In this document: in pieces, positions 34,518 to 42,651 of the stretch
Layout of the letters: the number at the start of each line of letters is the position of its first letter
Position numbering within the stretch: position 1 is the stretch's first letter
Source of the DNA: Nocardiopsis ganjiahuensis DSM 45031
GTDB taxonomy: Bacteria; Actinomycetota; Actinomycetes; Streptosporangiales; Streptosporangiaceae
Length of the DNA: 64,000 bases
NCBI RefSeq assembly: GCF_000341085.1
Contig: NZ_ANBA01000008.1
Location: forward strand, 248,001 to 312,000
Direction: 5' to 3'
Position numbers and translations under genes: made by a program
Notes under the pieces: generated by a model
Told to the model about the DNA's origin: nothing
The model's database searches: none
What the model saw: the letters and a program-made list of their open reading frames with translations, nothing else

Positions 34518-36974
34518 ATGCCCCACGAGAAGCGCTCCTCGCTTCGCGCCCGCATGATCACCCTGGTACTCATCCCCAGCACCGCCCTGCTGGCCCTGTG
34601 GGCGGTCTTCACCACCGTCCTGGCCACCGACATCCGCGACCTGAGCACCACCACCGCCCTCATCGAGGAGGTCGGAGAACCCGTCGTGGACGTGATCAGC
34701 CACCTGCAGCGCGAACGACGCGCCACCATGGCCGCCGCCCACCGCCCCACCGCCGCCACCACCGAACAACTCGACACCGCCCAGCAGGAGACCGACGAGG
34801 CCGTCCAGACCCTCGTCCTGGTCCTGGACCGGCACGACCACACGGACCTGCCCCCCGAGGTCCTGGACCTCCAACGCCAGCTGCACCTTCTCGACCGCCA
34901 CCGCACCGAGGTCGTCGACCCCCTCCCCTCCGGAGCCGACCCCCTGCAGGTGGCCTCCGCCCCCTACACCCGCATGATCAACTCCGGCCTGGAGATCTGG
35001 GAGGGCCAGGCCGACCGTGCCGACGCCGCGCTCTCCTCCCACCTGCGCTCCCTGGCCTCGATCCTGCGCACCCGCGAGTTCCTCAGCCAGCAGGACAACG
35101 TCCTGGCCTACTCCCTGGCCACCAACAGCTTCACCCCCGAGGCCCACATCCAGTTCGCCGCCGCGGCCGGAGCCCAACGGCACACCTGGGACCAGGTGGA
35201 ACCCGCCAACGGCAGCCGGCGCAGCTCGGACTACACGACACTGACCGGATCCAGCCAGATGCGATCGGTCCACCACCTGCAGGACCTGGTCATCGCCAGC
35301 CCCGGCGGCCCCGACAGCCGCGTCCCGCTCAGCTCCCAGACCTGGAACGAGGCCAGCCGGACCCTGGACGAGCGCATGCGCGAACTCGAACTGGGCCGCA
35401 TGGCCCAGATCGTCGAACTGGGCCACACCCAGACCAGGGACCTGTTCGGCGGGGCCCTGCTCATCAGCATCGTGGCCCTGGTGGCGGCCCTGACCTCGGT
35501 CCTGGTCGCGGTGACCGGATCCCAACGCCTGGGACACCGCCTCCAGGCCCTGCGCACCCACACCCTGCACCACGCACGCATCCGCCTCCCCCAGGTCACC
35601 GCACGGCTGCGCGCCGGCCAGAGCGTGGACGTGGACGCCGAGACCCCCCGCCTCGCCCAGGACCACCACGACGAGCTCGGGCAGGTGGCCGAGGCCTTCA
35701 ACGACGCCCAGCGCGCCGCCGTGGTGGCCGCGGTCGAGGAGGCCCAGGTACGGGCCGGGGTCCGCAACATGTTCCGCAACATCGCCCGGCGCACACAGTC
35801 GCTGGTGCACCGGCAGCTGTCCCTGCTGGACCGGCTGGAGCGCACCGAGACCGACCCCGAGGTCCTGGAATCGCTCTTTCGCATCGACCACTTCAGCACC
35901 CAGATGCGCCGCAACGCCGAGAACCTGATGCTGCTCAGCGGTGACCGCCCCACCCGGCGCGGGGCGGCCTCGGTCGGGCTGCACGAGGCGGTACGGGCCG
36001 CGGCCGGCCAGATCGAGGACTACGCCCGGGTCCGGGTCCTCGCCCTGCCCCAGGTGGCCCTGCCCGGCGAGGCCGGATCGGACCTGGTACGCCTGGTCGC
36101 CGAACTGCTGGAGAACGCAGCCGCCTTCTCGCCCCCGGGCACCGAGGTCACCGTGGGCGGACACACCCCCGAGGGCGGAGGCCACGTGGTGGAGGTCCAG
36201 GACCGCGGCCTGGGCATGACCGCCGACCAGCTGGAGACCGCCAACACACTGCTGGCCGACCCGCCCCGCTTCGACCTGGGACAGATGCGCGAGGACTCCC
36301 AGCTGGGGCTGTACGTGGTCGCCACGATCGCCTCACGGCACGGATTCGAGGTGGAGCTGCACGCCCTGCCCTACCAGGGCACACGCGCTCTGGTGCGGAT
36401 CCCGGACGAAGCCGTGCAGCACACCGGCCACACCGGGCCGCTGCGCCGGGCCGAACTCCTGGGCCCGCCCCGCGCCTCGGACGACTCCACGGCCCCCTCC
36501 CCCACCGCGAACCCGCACGCGGACACGCCCCCCGACCCCGACGGCAACGCGGTACTGACCGAACGGGCGCGCCCGGGACGCCACCGCTCCCAGGCGCCGC
36601 GCCCCCACGGCGACCCGCCCCACCCGGAGAGCCCCGCGCCCCCCGCGCAACCCTGGTTCGCCGAACCGGCGGGCGAGGAGGTCCCCGGCGGGCCGGCCCC
36701 CTCCCCCGCCACGGGCCGCACCTACAAGGGGCTGCCCCGGCGGCAGCGCCGACCCGTGGACCCGCCGACCGCCCCCGGAACCGGCGGACCGCAGGGCACC
36801 GGGGCCCACGAGACCCAGACCACCGGATCGCAGCGTTCGCTGTCGGAGATCCGGTCGATGATGAGCGCCTTCCAGGCCGGAACGGAGCGCGGACGCGCGG
36901 AGTCCGCCGGCACGGAGGACACGGAGGGTGCGCCCGAGCAGCAGGCGCACCACGACGAGAGTTCGGAAGGGTGA
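34518..36974 (+). CDS. cvnA: Conservon sensor histidine kinase CvnA
   Basis: An 818-residue membrane kinase of the actinobacterial conservon type. An N-terminal membrane helix (ARMITLVLIPSTALLALWAVF, in parts) is followed by a NIT-type extracellular sensor (about 35-300), a second helix (LLISIVALVAALTSVLVAV, about 312-330), a HAMP-like linker, the helical region NMFRNIARRTQSLVHRQLSLLDRLE in parts, and a HATPase domain with VRLVAELLENAAAFSPPG, DRGLGM and LGLYVVATIASRHG. The C-terminal 200 residues are Pro/Gly/Arg-rich and disordered. In known systems CvnA complexes with CvnB, C and D at the membrane. ATG 34518 is chosen by GGAAG upstream. Confidence 0.92.
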   Translation: MPHEKRSSLRARMITLVLIPSTALLALWAVFTTVLATDIRDLSTTTALIEEVGEPVVDVISHLQRERRATMAAAHRPTAATTEQLDTAQQETDEAVQTLVLVLDRHDHTDLPPEVLDLQRQLHLLDRHRTEVVDPLPSGADPLQVASAPYTRMINSGLEIWEGQADRADAALSSHLRSLASILRTREFLSQQDNVLAYSLATNSFTPEAHIQFAAAAGAQRHTWDQVEPANGSRRSSDYTTLTGSSQMRSVHHLQDLVIASPGGPDSRVPLSSQTWNEASRTLDERMRELELGRMAQIVELGHTQTRDLFGGALLISIVALVAALTSVLVAVTGSQRLGHRLQALRTHTLHHARIRLPQVTARLRAGQSVDVDAETPRLAQDHHDELGQVAEAFNDAQRAAVVAAVEEAQVRAGVRNMFRNIARRTQSLVHRQLSLLDRLERTETDPEVLESLFRIDHFSTQMRRNAENLMLLSGDRPTRRGAASVGLHEAVRAAAGQIEDYARVRVLALPQVALPGEAGSDLVRLVAELLENAAAFSPPGTEVTVGGHTPEGGGHVVEVQDRGLGMTADQLETANTLLADPPRFDLGQMREDSQLGLYVVATIASRHGFEVELHALPYQGTRALVRIPDEAVQHTGHTGPLRRAELLGPPRASDDSTAPSPTANPHADTPPDPDGNAVLTERARPGRHRSQAPRPHGDPPHPESPAPPAQPWFAEPAGEEVPGGPAPSPATGRTYKGLPRRQRRPVDPPTAPGTGGPQGTGAHETQTTGSQRSLSEIRSMMSAFQAGTERGRAESAGTEDTEGAPEQQAHHDESSEG

Positions 36975-37435
36975 TGGCGATGTCGGCCGAGGCCGCAGCG
37001 GAGGGCAGGAGCGTCGGAGTGGGCGTGGACGGGGTGTCCGCGGGCCAGAGGCTGAACTGGCTCATGGGCGACCTGGTGGAGCGGGTGGCGGGGGCCCGGC
37101 AGGCACTGCTGCTGTCCGCGGACGGGCTGCTGTTGTCGTCCTCGCCGGGGGTGGAGCGCGAGGAGGGTGAGCGGCTGGCGGCGATCGCGTCGGGCTTCGC
37201 GAGCCTGGCCCGGGGGGCGCGTGCGCAGCTGGGCGCCACCGAGGTGCGTCAGAGCGTGGTGGAGATGGACAGCGTGTTCTTCTTCGTGCTGCCCGCCGGG
37301 CAGGGGGCGCAGTTGGCGCTGGTGGCCGACTCCTCCTGCGACATGGGGCAGGCGGCCTTCGAGGTGAACCGGCTGGTACGGCAGGTGGGGCCCTACCTGT
37401 CGGCCCTGCCCCGGGGCCGGGGAGGACAGAGGTGA
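36974..37435 (+). CDS. cvnB: Roadblock/LC7 protein CvnB
   Basis: A 153-residue Roadblock/LC7-domain protein. RLNWLMGDLVERVAGARQALLLSADGLLLS in parts, then RLAAIASGFASLARGA and the end QAAFEVNRLVRQVGPYLS match actinobacterial conservon B proteins, homologues of MglB GTPase-activating proteins. It is expected to modulate the GTPase CvnD. ATG 36974 shares one base with the cvnA TGA; GTG 36971 and ATG 36980 are alternatives. It ends in a GTGA overlap with cvnC. Confidence 0.93.
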   Translation: MAMSAEAAAEGRSVGVGVDGVSAGQRLNWLMGDLVERVAGARQALLLSADGLLLSSSPGVEREEGERLAAIASGFASLARGARAQLGATEVRQSVVEMDSVFFFVLPAGQGAQLALVADSSCDMGQAAFEVNRLVRQVGPYLSALPRGRGGQR

Positions 37436-37803
37436 ACTCGTTACCTCCGGAGGGTGAGGGGTGGTCGGCGGAGTCGAGCCTGATCCGCCCGTACTCGTTG
37501 ACAGGGGGTCGTACCCGGCCCACACGGACGGACTTCTCGATGACCTCGCAGGTGGTCGCGGTTCCGTCCGTGGAGCGGCTGGAGGTGGACCCGGAACTGG
37601 AGCTGATCCTGTCGGTGTGCGTGCGTCCGGTGTCGGTGGCCGAGGTGGCCTCGCGCTCGGGCTTTCCACTGGGGGTGCTGCGGGTCCTGTTGGCCGATCT
37701 GCTGGATCAGGGGCATGTGATGGTGCATACCTCGGACTGGGAGCGGTGCCGACCGGACGCGCAGACGCTGCGGTCGGTGTTGAAGCGCATCCGTGAGCTG
37801 TGA
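37432..37803 (+). CDS. cvnC: DUF742 protein CvnC
   Basis: A 123-residue DUF742 protein. The conserved start SLIRPYSLTGGRTRP (about 16-30) and the C-terminal winged-helix-like part (VSVAEVASRSGFPLGVLRVLLADLLDQGHV in parts) define the family. Its biochemical role is unknown; conservon C proteins bind the other conservon components. GTG 37432 overlaps the cvnB stop by four bases, with GAGGACAG upstream. Confidence 0.93.
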   Translation: MNSLPPEGEGWSAESSLIRPYSLTGGRTRPTRTDFSMTSQVVAVPSVERLEVDPELELILSVCVRPVSVAEVASRSGFPLGVLRVLLADLLDQGHVMVHTSDWERCRPDAQTLRSVLKRIREL

Positions 37804-37813
37804 GGTGGTGGGG

Positions 37814-38398
37814 ATGGAGGGCTCGGTGGCCCCAGAGGGCGGTCCCGTTCCGGACACGTTGAAGATCGTGGTCGCCGGTGGGTTCGGGGCGGGCAAGACG
37901 ACGCTGGTCTCGGCGTTGAGCGAGGTGGAGTCGTTGCACACCGAGGAGGTGATGACCTCCCAGAGCGTGGGCGTGGACGATCTGGACGGGGTGGAGGGCA
38001 AGACCACGACGACGGTGGCGCTGGACTTCGGCCGGATCACGTTGGACGCCTCGACGGTGGTGTACCTGTTCGGGACCCCGGGTCAGCGGCGGTTCTCGTT
38101 CATGTGGGAGGAGTTGGCGCAGGGGGCGCTGGGCGCGGTGGTGCTGGCCGACACACGCCGCTTGGCGGACTCCTTCGACGCGATCGACTTCTTCGAGTCG
38201 CGCGGGGTGCCGTTCGTGGTGGCGGTGAACTGTTTCGACGGCCAGCTCACGCACCGCGCGGAGGACGTGCGGGTGGCGTTGGACGTGGCCGAGGGGGTGC
38301 CGGTGCTGCTGTGCGACGCCCGTGAGCGCGAGTCGGTCAAGGAGGTCGTGGTGGAGCTGGTGTCGCTGGTGCTGCGCCTGGAGGTGTCGGGTGCCTAG
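37814..38398 (+). CDS. cvnD: Conservon Ras-like GTPase CvnD
   Basis: A 194-residue small GTPase of the MglA/Arf-like conservon class. The P-loop is VAGGFGAGKTTLV, the switch region contains KTTTTVALDFG, and GTPGQRRFSFMW replaces the DxxG motif. NCFD stands at the NKxD position with Cys for Lys, as is common in this family. Together with CvnA, B and C it forms a eukaryote-like G-protein relay linked to morphology or secondary metabolism in Streptomyces. Several starts are possible (GTG 37793, 37805, ATG 37814); 37814 fits the family best. No cytochrome P450 gene follows, unlike some conservons. Confidence 0.92.
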   Translation: MEGSVAPEGGPVPDTLKIVVAGGFGAGKTTLVSALSEVESLHTEEVMTSQSVGVDDLDGVEGKTTTTVALDFGRITLDASTVVYLFGTPGQRRFSFMWEELAQGALGAVVLADTRRLADSFDAIDFFESRGVPFVVAVNCFDGQLTHRAEDVRVALDVAEGVPVLLCDARERESVKEVVVELVSLVLRLEVSGA

Positions 38399-38463
38399 GG
38401 CCTTGGGTGGGTTTTCCTGTCCCGGTGCCCTCGCGTCTCCAGTGAATCCTTCAAGTAAGAGTT

Positions 38464-38507
38464 GAGACTTTTGGCTTCTACCCCCGGTGGTGGAGCCAAC
38501 AAGTCTC
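38464..38507. terminator. Bidirectional terminator between cvnD and the SARP gene
   Basis: GAGACTT plus TTGGCT (38464-38476) pair with AGCCAA and AAGTCTC (38494-38507), a 13-bp stem with a one-base bulge, between convergent stops at 38398 and 38521. Confidence 0.75.
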
Positions 38508-38520
38508 CAATGTCTGAAAT

Positions 38521-40482
38521 CTACGACCGGAGGGCGTGGTCGAGGTCGCGCAGGTGGTCGGCGACCGGTCCGAGGGTGAGCATGCCGGTCTGGGCCCCGG
38601 CCAGCTCCCCGGCGGCGGGGGCCAGAGCCTCCCGGGCACGGCGCATCACGGGCCGCTCCCGCAGGGCCAGCGCGGCGCGGGCGGTCAGGCTCCAGCGGGT
38701 CTCCAGGAGCAGGTCCCGGGGCGGTTCGGGCAGGCGTGCCAGGGCGGTCGCGGCCTCGTCGGGCCGGTGCTGGGCGAGCAGCACGTGGGGGCGCGCCCAG
38801 GGTTCGTGGGGGCCGTGGTCGGTGTCGGGACCGGCGGGGGCGGGCAGGCCGCGCTGCAGGCGCAGGCACAGCAGTGCCAGGGCTTCCATCCCCTCTTCGA
38901 GCCCGGGCATGCCCGCGCCGCGCAGCAGGGCGGCGGCGCCGCGGTAGGCGGACTCGGCCTCCTCGAACGAGATGTTGGGGTCAGCGGCGGCGCGCAGCGC
39001 CCGGTACCAGGTCGTGAACACCTCGGTCAGGGGGCGCTCGTGGTGGCGGGCCAGTTCCTGGGCGGCGCGGGCGTGGTGGTCGGCTCCCTCCCAGTCGGCC
39101 AGCGCCGCCCGTGACTGCAGCCGGACGAGGTGGCCCAGGATCTGGAAGGTGACCAGGTCGTGGCGGGTGGCCAGAGTGAGCAGCTCCGCCCCCAGGGCGT
39201 CGCGTTCGGGTGCCAGCCCCGTGCGGTGGAAGGTCTGCATGTACCGGGCGTTGAGGGCGAAGGCCAGCAGGGTGGGGTCGCCCAGGTCGCGGGCGAGCCG
39301 TTCGGCTTCTGCCGCGGTCTCGGGGCCGCGGGGCCCGCCCGTGCCACGTGACTCCAGGGCGATCGTGGCCAGAAGGCGGGCGCGGGCGGCTTCGTGCCCC
39401 GTGGCGGGCAGGGCGTTCAGGACGCGTTCGGCGGCGGCGACCACCCGGGCCGTCCGGTCGGGGTCGTCCACGCGGGTCCAGTTGGCGGGGACGTCGTAGG
39501 CGCCGATCACGCGGGCGGTCAGGTGGGGGTCGCCGAGTTCCTCGGCGGCGGTGACGGCGGCCAGGCGCTGGGAGCGGGAGGCCTGGAGTCCTTCCGGGCC
39601 GGTGAGGGCGAGGTCGCGCAGGAGGCTGACGGTGGATTCGAGCCGGACCCGGGAACCGGGGGTGACGGTGCGCTGGTAGGCGTCGGCCGCCCGGGACCAC
39701 AGCCGGTCCCCGGCGGGGTCGGGGGTGAGGTGGTCGGCCTGCCGCAGGATGTCCTGTTCCAGGCGGCGCAGGGCGGGGCCCGGTTCCACTCCCAGGTGCT
39801 CGACCAGCAGGGCGCGGGCGCGGCGCAGCACCGCCAGGGCGTCCCCCTGGCGGCCGGTGCGGTACAGGGCCAGGGCCAGCAGGCGCCAGCCGTCCTCACG
39901 CCAGGGGTGTTCGGCCACGTGCGCGTCCAGGTCCGGGACGGCCCGGTCGGCCTGTCCCAGGTCCAGGAGGGCCTGGGACAGGCGTTCGAGGGTGTGCAGG
40001 CGCAGCTCCGCCAGGCGGGCGCGTTCGCTGCGGGCCCAGGGCGCGTCGGGGAAGTCGGCGTAGGCGGGTCCGCGCCAGGGGTCCAGCGCCTGTCGGAGTC
40101 GGGGCAGGGCCTGGGCGGGCGGCAGGGCGGCGGCCTGCTGGTGGCGCTGTTCGAAGAGCCGGGCGTCGACGGTGTCGGGATCGGTCTCGAGTGCGTAGCC
40201 CGGCCCCCGCGTGGTGAGCAGGGTGGCGGGGGCGCGGGGCGGGCGGTCCGGTTCCAGGGCGCGGCGCAGGGCGGCCACGAAGGTGCGCACGGCGCTGACG
40301 GCCCCGTCCGGTGGAGAGCCCTCCCACAGGTCCTCGACGAGCAGGTCCACGGGGACGACGCGGCCGCGGGCCACGATCAGCCGGGCCAGGACGGCGCGGT
40401 GGCGTGGTCCGCGCAACGCGAGCGGGCGGCCCTGGTCGTCCCAGGCCGTGACGGGTCCGAGCACCCCGAAACTCACCCGCAC
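38521..40482 (-). CDS. SARP-family transcriptional regulator (AfsR/DnrI type)
   Basis: A 653-residue regulator. The N-terminal OmpR-like winged helix (about 1-95) has VSFGVLGPVTAWDDQGRPL and GPRHRAVLARLIVARGRVV. The bacterial transcriptional activation domain (about 100-245) has DARLFEQRH, ALDPWRGPAYADFP, ERARLAELRLHTLERL and DALAVLRRARALLVEHLGVEPGPALRRLE in parts. The remaining about 400 residues are helical repeats; no NB-ARC P-loop is seen, so it is between small SARPs and AfsR. GTG 40482 follows GGGGAGGGG. Its likely target is the divergent hydrolase gene, which has an 11-bp direct repeat. Confidence 0.9.
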   Translation of the reverse strand: MRVSFGVLGPVTAWDDQGRPLALRGPRHRAVLARLIVARGRVVPVDLLVEDLWEGSPPDGAVSAVRTFVAALRRALEPDRPPRAPATLLTTRGPGYALETDPDTVDARLFEQRHQQAAALPPAQALPRLRQALDPWRGPAYADFPDAPWARSERARLAELRLHTLERLSQALLDLGQADRAVPDLDAHVAEHPWREDGWRLLALALYRTGRQGDALAVLRRARALLVEHLGVEPGPALRRLEQDILRQADHLTPDPAGDRLWSRAADAYQRTVTPGSRVRLESTVSLLRDLALTGPEGLQASRSQRLAAVTAAEELGDPHLTARVIGAYDVPANWTRVDDPDRTARVVAAAERVLNALPATGHEAARARLLATIALESRGTGGPRGPETAAEAERLARDLGDPTLLAFALNARYMQTFHRTGLAPERDALGAELLTLATRHDLVTFQILGHLVRLQSRAALADWEGADHHARAAQELARHHERPLTEVFTTWYRALRAAADPNISFEEAESAYRGAAALLRGAGMPGLEEGMEALALLCLRLQRGLPAPAGPDTDHGPHEPWARPHVLLAQHRPDEAATALARLPEPPRDLLLETRWSLTARAALALRERPVMRRAREALAPAAGELAGAQTGMLTLGPVADHLRDLDHALRS

Positions 40483-40806
40483 CGGCGCCCCTCCCCCTGT
40501 GGCCGTGTCGTCCGTGGTCAACGTACCGCCTGGGGAGCCCGGAGGGCGCGGTGGGGCCGGGTCGCCGCCGCGGCCGGTGGGATCGCTCCCCCGTGGCCCT
40601 CCGGCGGCCGCGCCCTCCCCACTCCGGTCCCGTCCCGTCGGGTGGGTCGGCGCCGGTTCGGGCGGGTGTGCTGGAGGCCGCGGCCTGTTCGCCGGCGCCG
40701 GTTCGGGCAAGGGCTGGGAGGCCGAACCGCCCTTGGGCGCTCATCGGTTGCTCATCGCGCCAGGCCAGGCTGGGAGCACTCCCCCCACGGACGAGAGAGA
40801 GCAGGC
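40483..40806. other. Intergenic region between the SARP and hydrolase genes
   Basis: No gene is supported. The left two thirds are C/G-rich without clear motifs; the right end holds the direct repeat described at 40739-40771 and the hydrolase ribosome site (GAGAGAGAGCAGGC). Confidence 0.4.
40739..40771 (+). promoter_or_regulatory. SARP-type direct repeat and promoter
   Basis: GCTCATCG occurs twice (40739-40746 and 40750-40757), exactly 11 bases apart start to start. A weak -10-like CAGGCT (40766-40771) begins 8 bases after the second copy. Heptamer direct repeats at 11-base spacing with an 8-base gap to the -10 are the established layout of SARP-activated promoters. Confidence 0.6.
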
Positions 40807-41691
40807 ATGAGCATGGCCCCGGTGATCGAGGGTTTCGAGTACGAGCGCGTGCGGGTGGCCCCGCAGGTGTCGTTGAACGCGGCGGTCGGGGGTTCGGGCC
40901 CGCCCGTGGTGCTGCTGCACGGATTCCCGCAGACCCACCTGATGTGGCGGCACGTGGCCGCTGACCTGGCCGCGGACCACACGGTGATCTGCCCCGACCT
41001 GCGCGGCTACGGGGACAGCGACAAACCGGAGGCGACCGACCCGCAGGTGTACTCCAAACGGCGCATGGGCGCGGACGTGGTGGAGCTGGCCCGGGCGCTG
41101 GGGCACGAGCGGTTCGCTCTGGCCGGGCACGACCGCGGGGCGCTGGTGGCGGTGCGCACCGGACTGGACCACCCCGAGGCGGTCACGCACCTGGCGAGCC
41201 TGGACGTACTGCCGACCCTGGACATGTGGGAGGCGCTGCACGGGGTGCGGGGCGCGGTCGGTTTCCACCTGTACCTGATGGCCCAGCCGCCGGGGCTGCC
41301 CGAGCAGATGATCTCCGCCGCCGCGGAGGCCTTCTTCGGGTTCTTCCTGGACGCCTGGTCCACCGGGCCGCACGCCTTCCCCGACCAGGTGCGCCGCGCC
41401 TACCTGGACGCCAGTGCGGCAGCGGTGGACTCGATCGTGGCCGACTACCGGGCCTCGGCCGGGATCGACATCGAGCACGACGAGGCCGACCGGGCCGCCG
41501 GGCGGCGTCTGCGGATGCCGGTGACGGTGCTCCAGCAGGACTGGGGCGCGGCCCTGGGTTACGACGCCGCAGCGTTGTGGGGTGCCTGGGCCCCGGACCT
41601 GCGCCACGCCACCGTCACGTCCGGGCACTTCATGGCCGAGCAGGACCCGTCCGGGGTGGTCGGGGAGCTGCGGGCGCTGCTGGAGCGCTGA
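40807..41691 (+). CDS. Alpha/beta hydrolase, haloacetate dehalogenase-like
   Basis: A 294-residue alpha/beta hydrolase of the fluoroacetate dehalogenase / epoxide hydrolase branch. HGFPQTHLMWRHV and DLRGYGDSDKP are typical. The nucleophile elbow GHDRGA has Asp instead of Ser, which forms an ester intermediate and favours dehalogenase or epoxide hydrolase chemistry. The catalytic His is in TSGHFMAEQDP. ATG 40807 follows GAGAGCAGGC. It is divergent from the SARP gene and separated from it by a putative SARP box. Confidence 0.83.
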   Translation: MSMAPVIEGFEYERVRVAPQVSLNAAVGGSGPPVVLLHGFPQTHLMWRHVAADLAADHTVICPDLRGYGDSDKPEATDPQVYSKRRMGADVVELARALGHERFALAGHDRGALVAVRTGLDHPEAVTHLASLDVLPTLDMWEALHGVRGAVGFHLYLMAQPPGLPEQMISAAAEAFFGFFLDAWSTGPHAFPDQVRRAYLDASAAAVDSIVADYRASAGIDIEHDEADRAAGRRLRMPVTVLQQDWGAALGYDAAALWGAWAPDLRHATVTSGHFMAEQDPSGVVGELRALLER

Positions 41692-41700
41692 TCGCAACGG

Positions 41701-41728
41701 CAGGGCTCGCACGCGTGTGCGGGCCCTG
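41701..41728. terminator. Bidirectional hairpin terminator
   Basis: CAGGGCTCGCAC (41701-41712) pairs with GTGCGGGCCCTG (41717-41728) with one wobble, between convergent stops at 41691 and 41743. Confidence 0.75.
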
Positions 41729-41742
41729 TTCGCCCACCCCCG

Positions 41743-42561
41743 TCAGTCGTGGTCGCGGCGGGTGCCCCGGCGATCGACCGGGACGATCATCGGGGTGTGG
41801 GTCTCGGGGTCGGGGATGATCCGCACCGGCAGCCCGAACACCTTCTCGACCAGGTCGGCGGTGACCACCGTGGCGGGCTCGCCCTCGGCGACGATCGCAC
41901 CGTCCTTCATCACGATCAGGTGGGTGGCGTAACGGCAGGCGTGGTTGAGGTCGTGCAGGACCGCGACCAGTGTGTGCCCCTGCTCGGCGTGCAGGTCCGC
42001 GCACAGGTCCAGCATGTCCATCTGGTGGGCGATGTCCAGGTAGGTGGTGGGCTCGTCCAACAGCAGCAGCGGGGTCTGCTGGGCCAGGACCATGGCCAGC
42101 CACACCCGCTGGCGCTGCCCGCCGGAGAGCTCGTCCACCGAGCGGTCGGCCAGGGCGGTGACCCCGGTGGACTCCATCGCCTCGGCGACCACGGCCTCGT
42201 CCTGGGACGACCACTGGCGCAGGAAGCTCTGGTGCGGGAACCGGCCGCGGGCCACCAGGTCGGCCACACCGATGCCGTCGGGGGCGATGGAGGACTGCGG
42301 GAGCAGCCCCAGACGGCGGGCGACCTCCTTGGCCGGATAGGAGCTGATCACCTGCCCGTCCAGGAGCACGTCGCCCTGCGCCGGCTTGAGGGTGCGCGAC
42401 AGGGCGCGCAGCAGAGTGGACTTACCGCAGGCGTTGGGACCGACGATGACCGTGAAGGAGTTGTCGGGGATGCTCACGGCCAGGTCGCGGGAGATGACGC
42501 GCTGGTCGTAGGACAGGGTGAGGTCCTGGCCCGTGAGGCGGGTGCTGGCGTCGTCGATCAT
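41743..42561 (-). CDS. Ferric siderophore ABC transporter ATP-binding protein
   Basis: A 272-residue ATPase of the FecE/FepC family. It has Walker A VGPNACGKSTLLRAL, LLPQSSIAPDGIGVADLVARGRFPH in parts, signature ELSGGQRQRVWLAMVLAQ, Walker B LLLLDEPTTYLDIAHQ and the switch VLHDLNHACRYA. These are hallmarks of siderophore or cobalamin importers. It is the last gene of a three-gene minus-strand operon (90 bases after the second permease); the binding protein is encoded divergently upstream. Iron control is likely from the boxes at 44862-44956. Confidence 0.93.
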   Translation of the reverse strand: MIDDASTRLTGQDLTLSYDQRVISRDLAVSIPDNSFTVIVGPNACGKSTLLRALSRTLKPAQGDVLLDGQVISSYPAKEVARRLGLLPQSSIAPDGIGVADLVARGRFPHQSFLRQWSSQDEAVVAEAMESTGVTALADRSVDELSGGQRQRVWLAMVLAQQTPLLLLDEPTTYLDIAHQMDMLDLCADLHAEQGHTLVAVLHDLNHACRYATHLIVMKDGAIVAEGEPATVVTADLVEKVFGLPVRIIPDPETHTPMIVPVDRRGTRRDHD

Positions 42562-42651
42562 CGTTCTCTTTCGGGTATGGCTCGGCGGATGGCTCTGCGG
42601 TGGCTGCTGGCTCGGCTGTCGCTCCTGGAACAGGATGGGCGCGGGGGCGCC

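Noticed and set aside
33000..37500. Chromosomal replication origin at the composition switch
   Set aside because: No dnaA, dnaN, gyrB or clustered DnaA boxes lie here, so the skew change alone is not evidence of oriC.
38521..41691. Antibiotic biosynthetic cluster around the SARP
   Set aside because: Only one hydrolase adjoins it. No polyketide, peptide synthetase or other core biosynthetic gene is present in the window.
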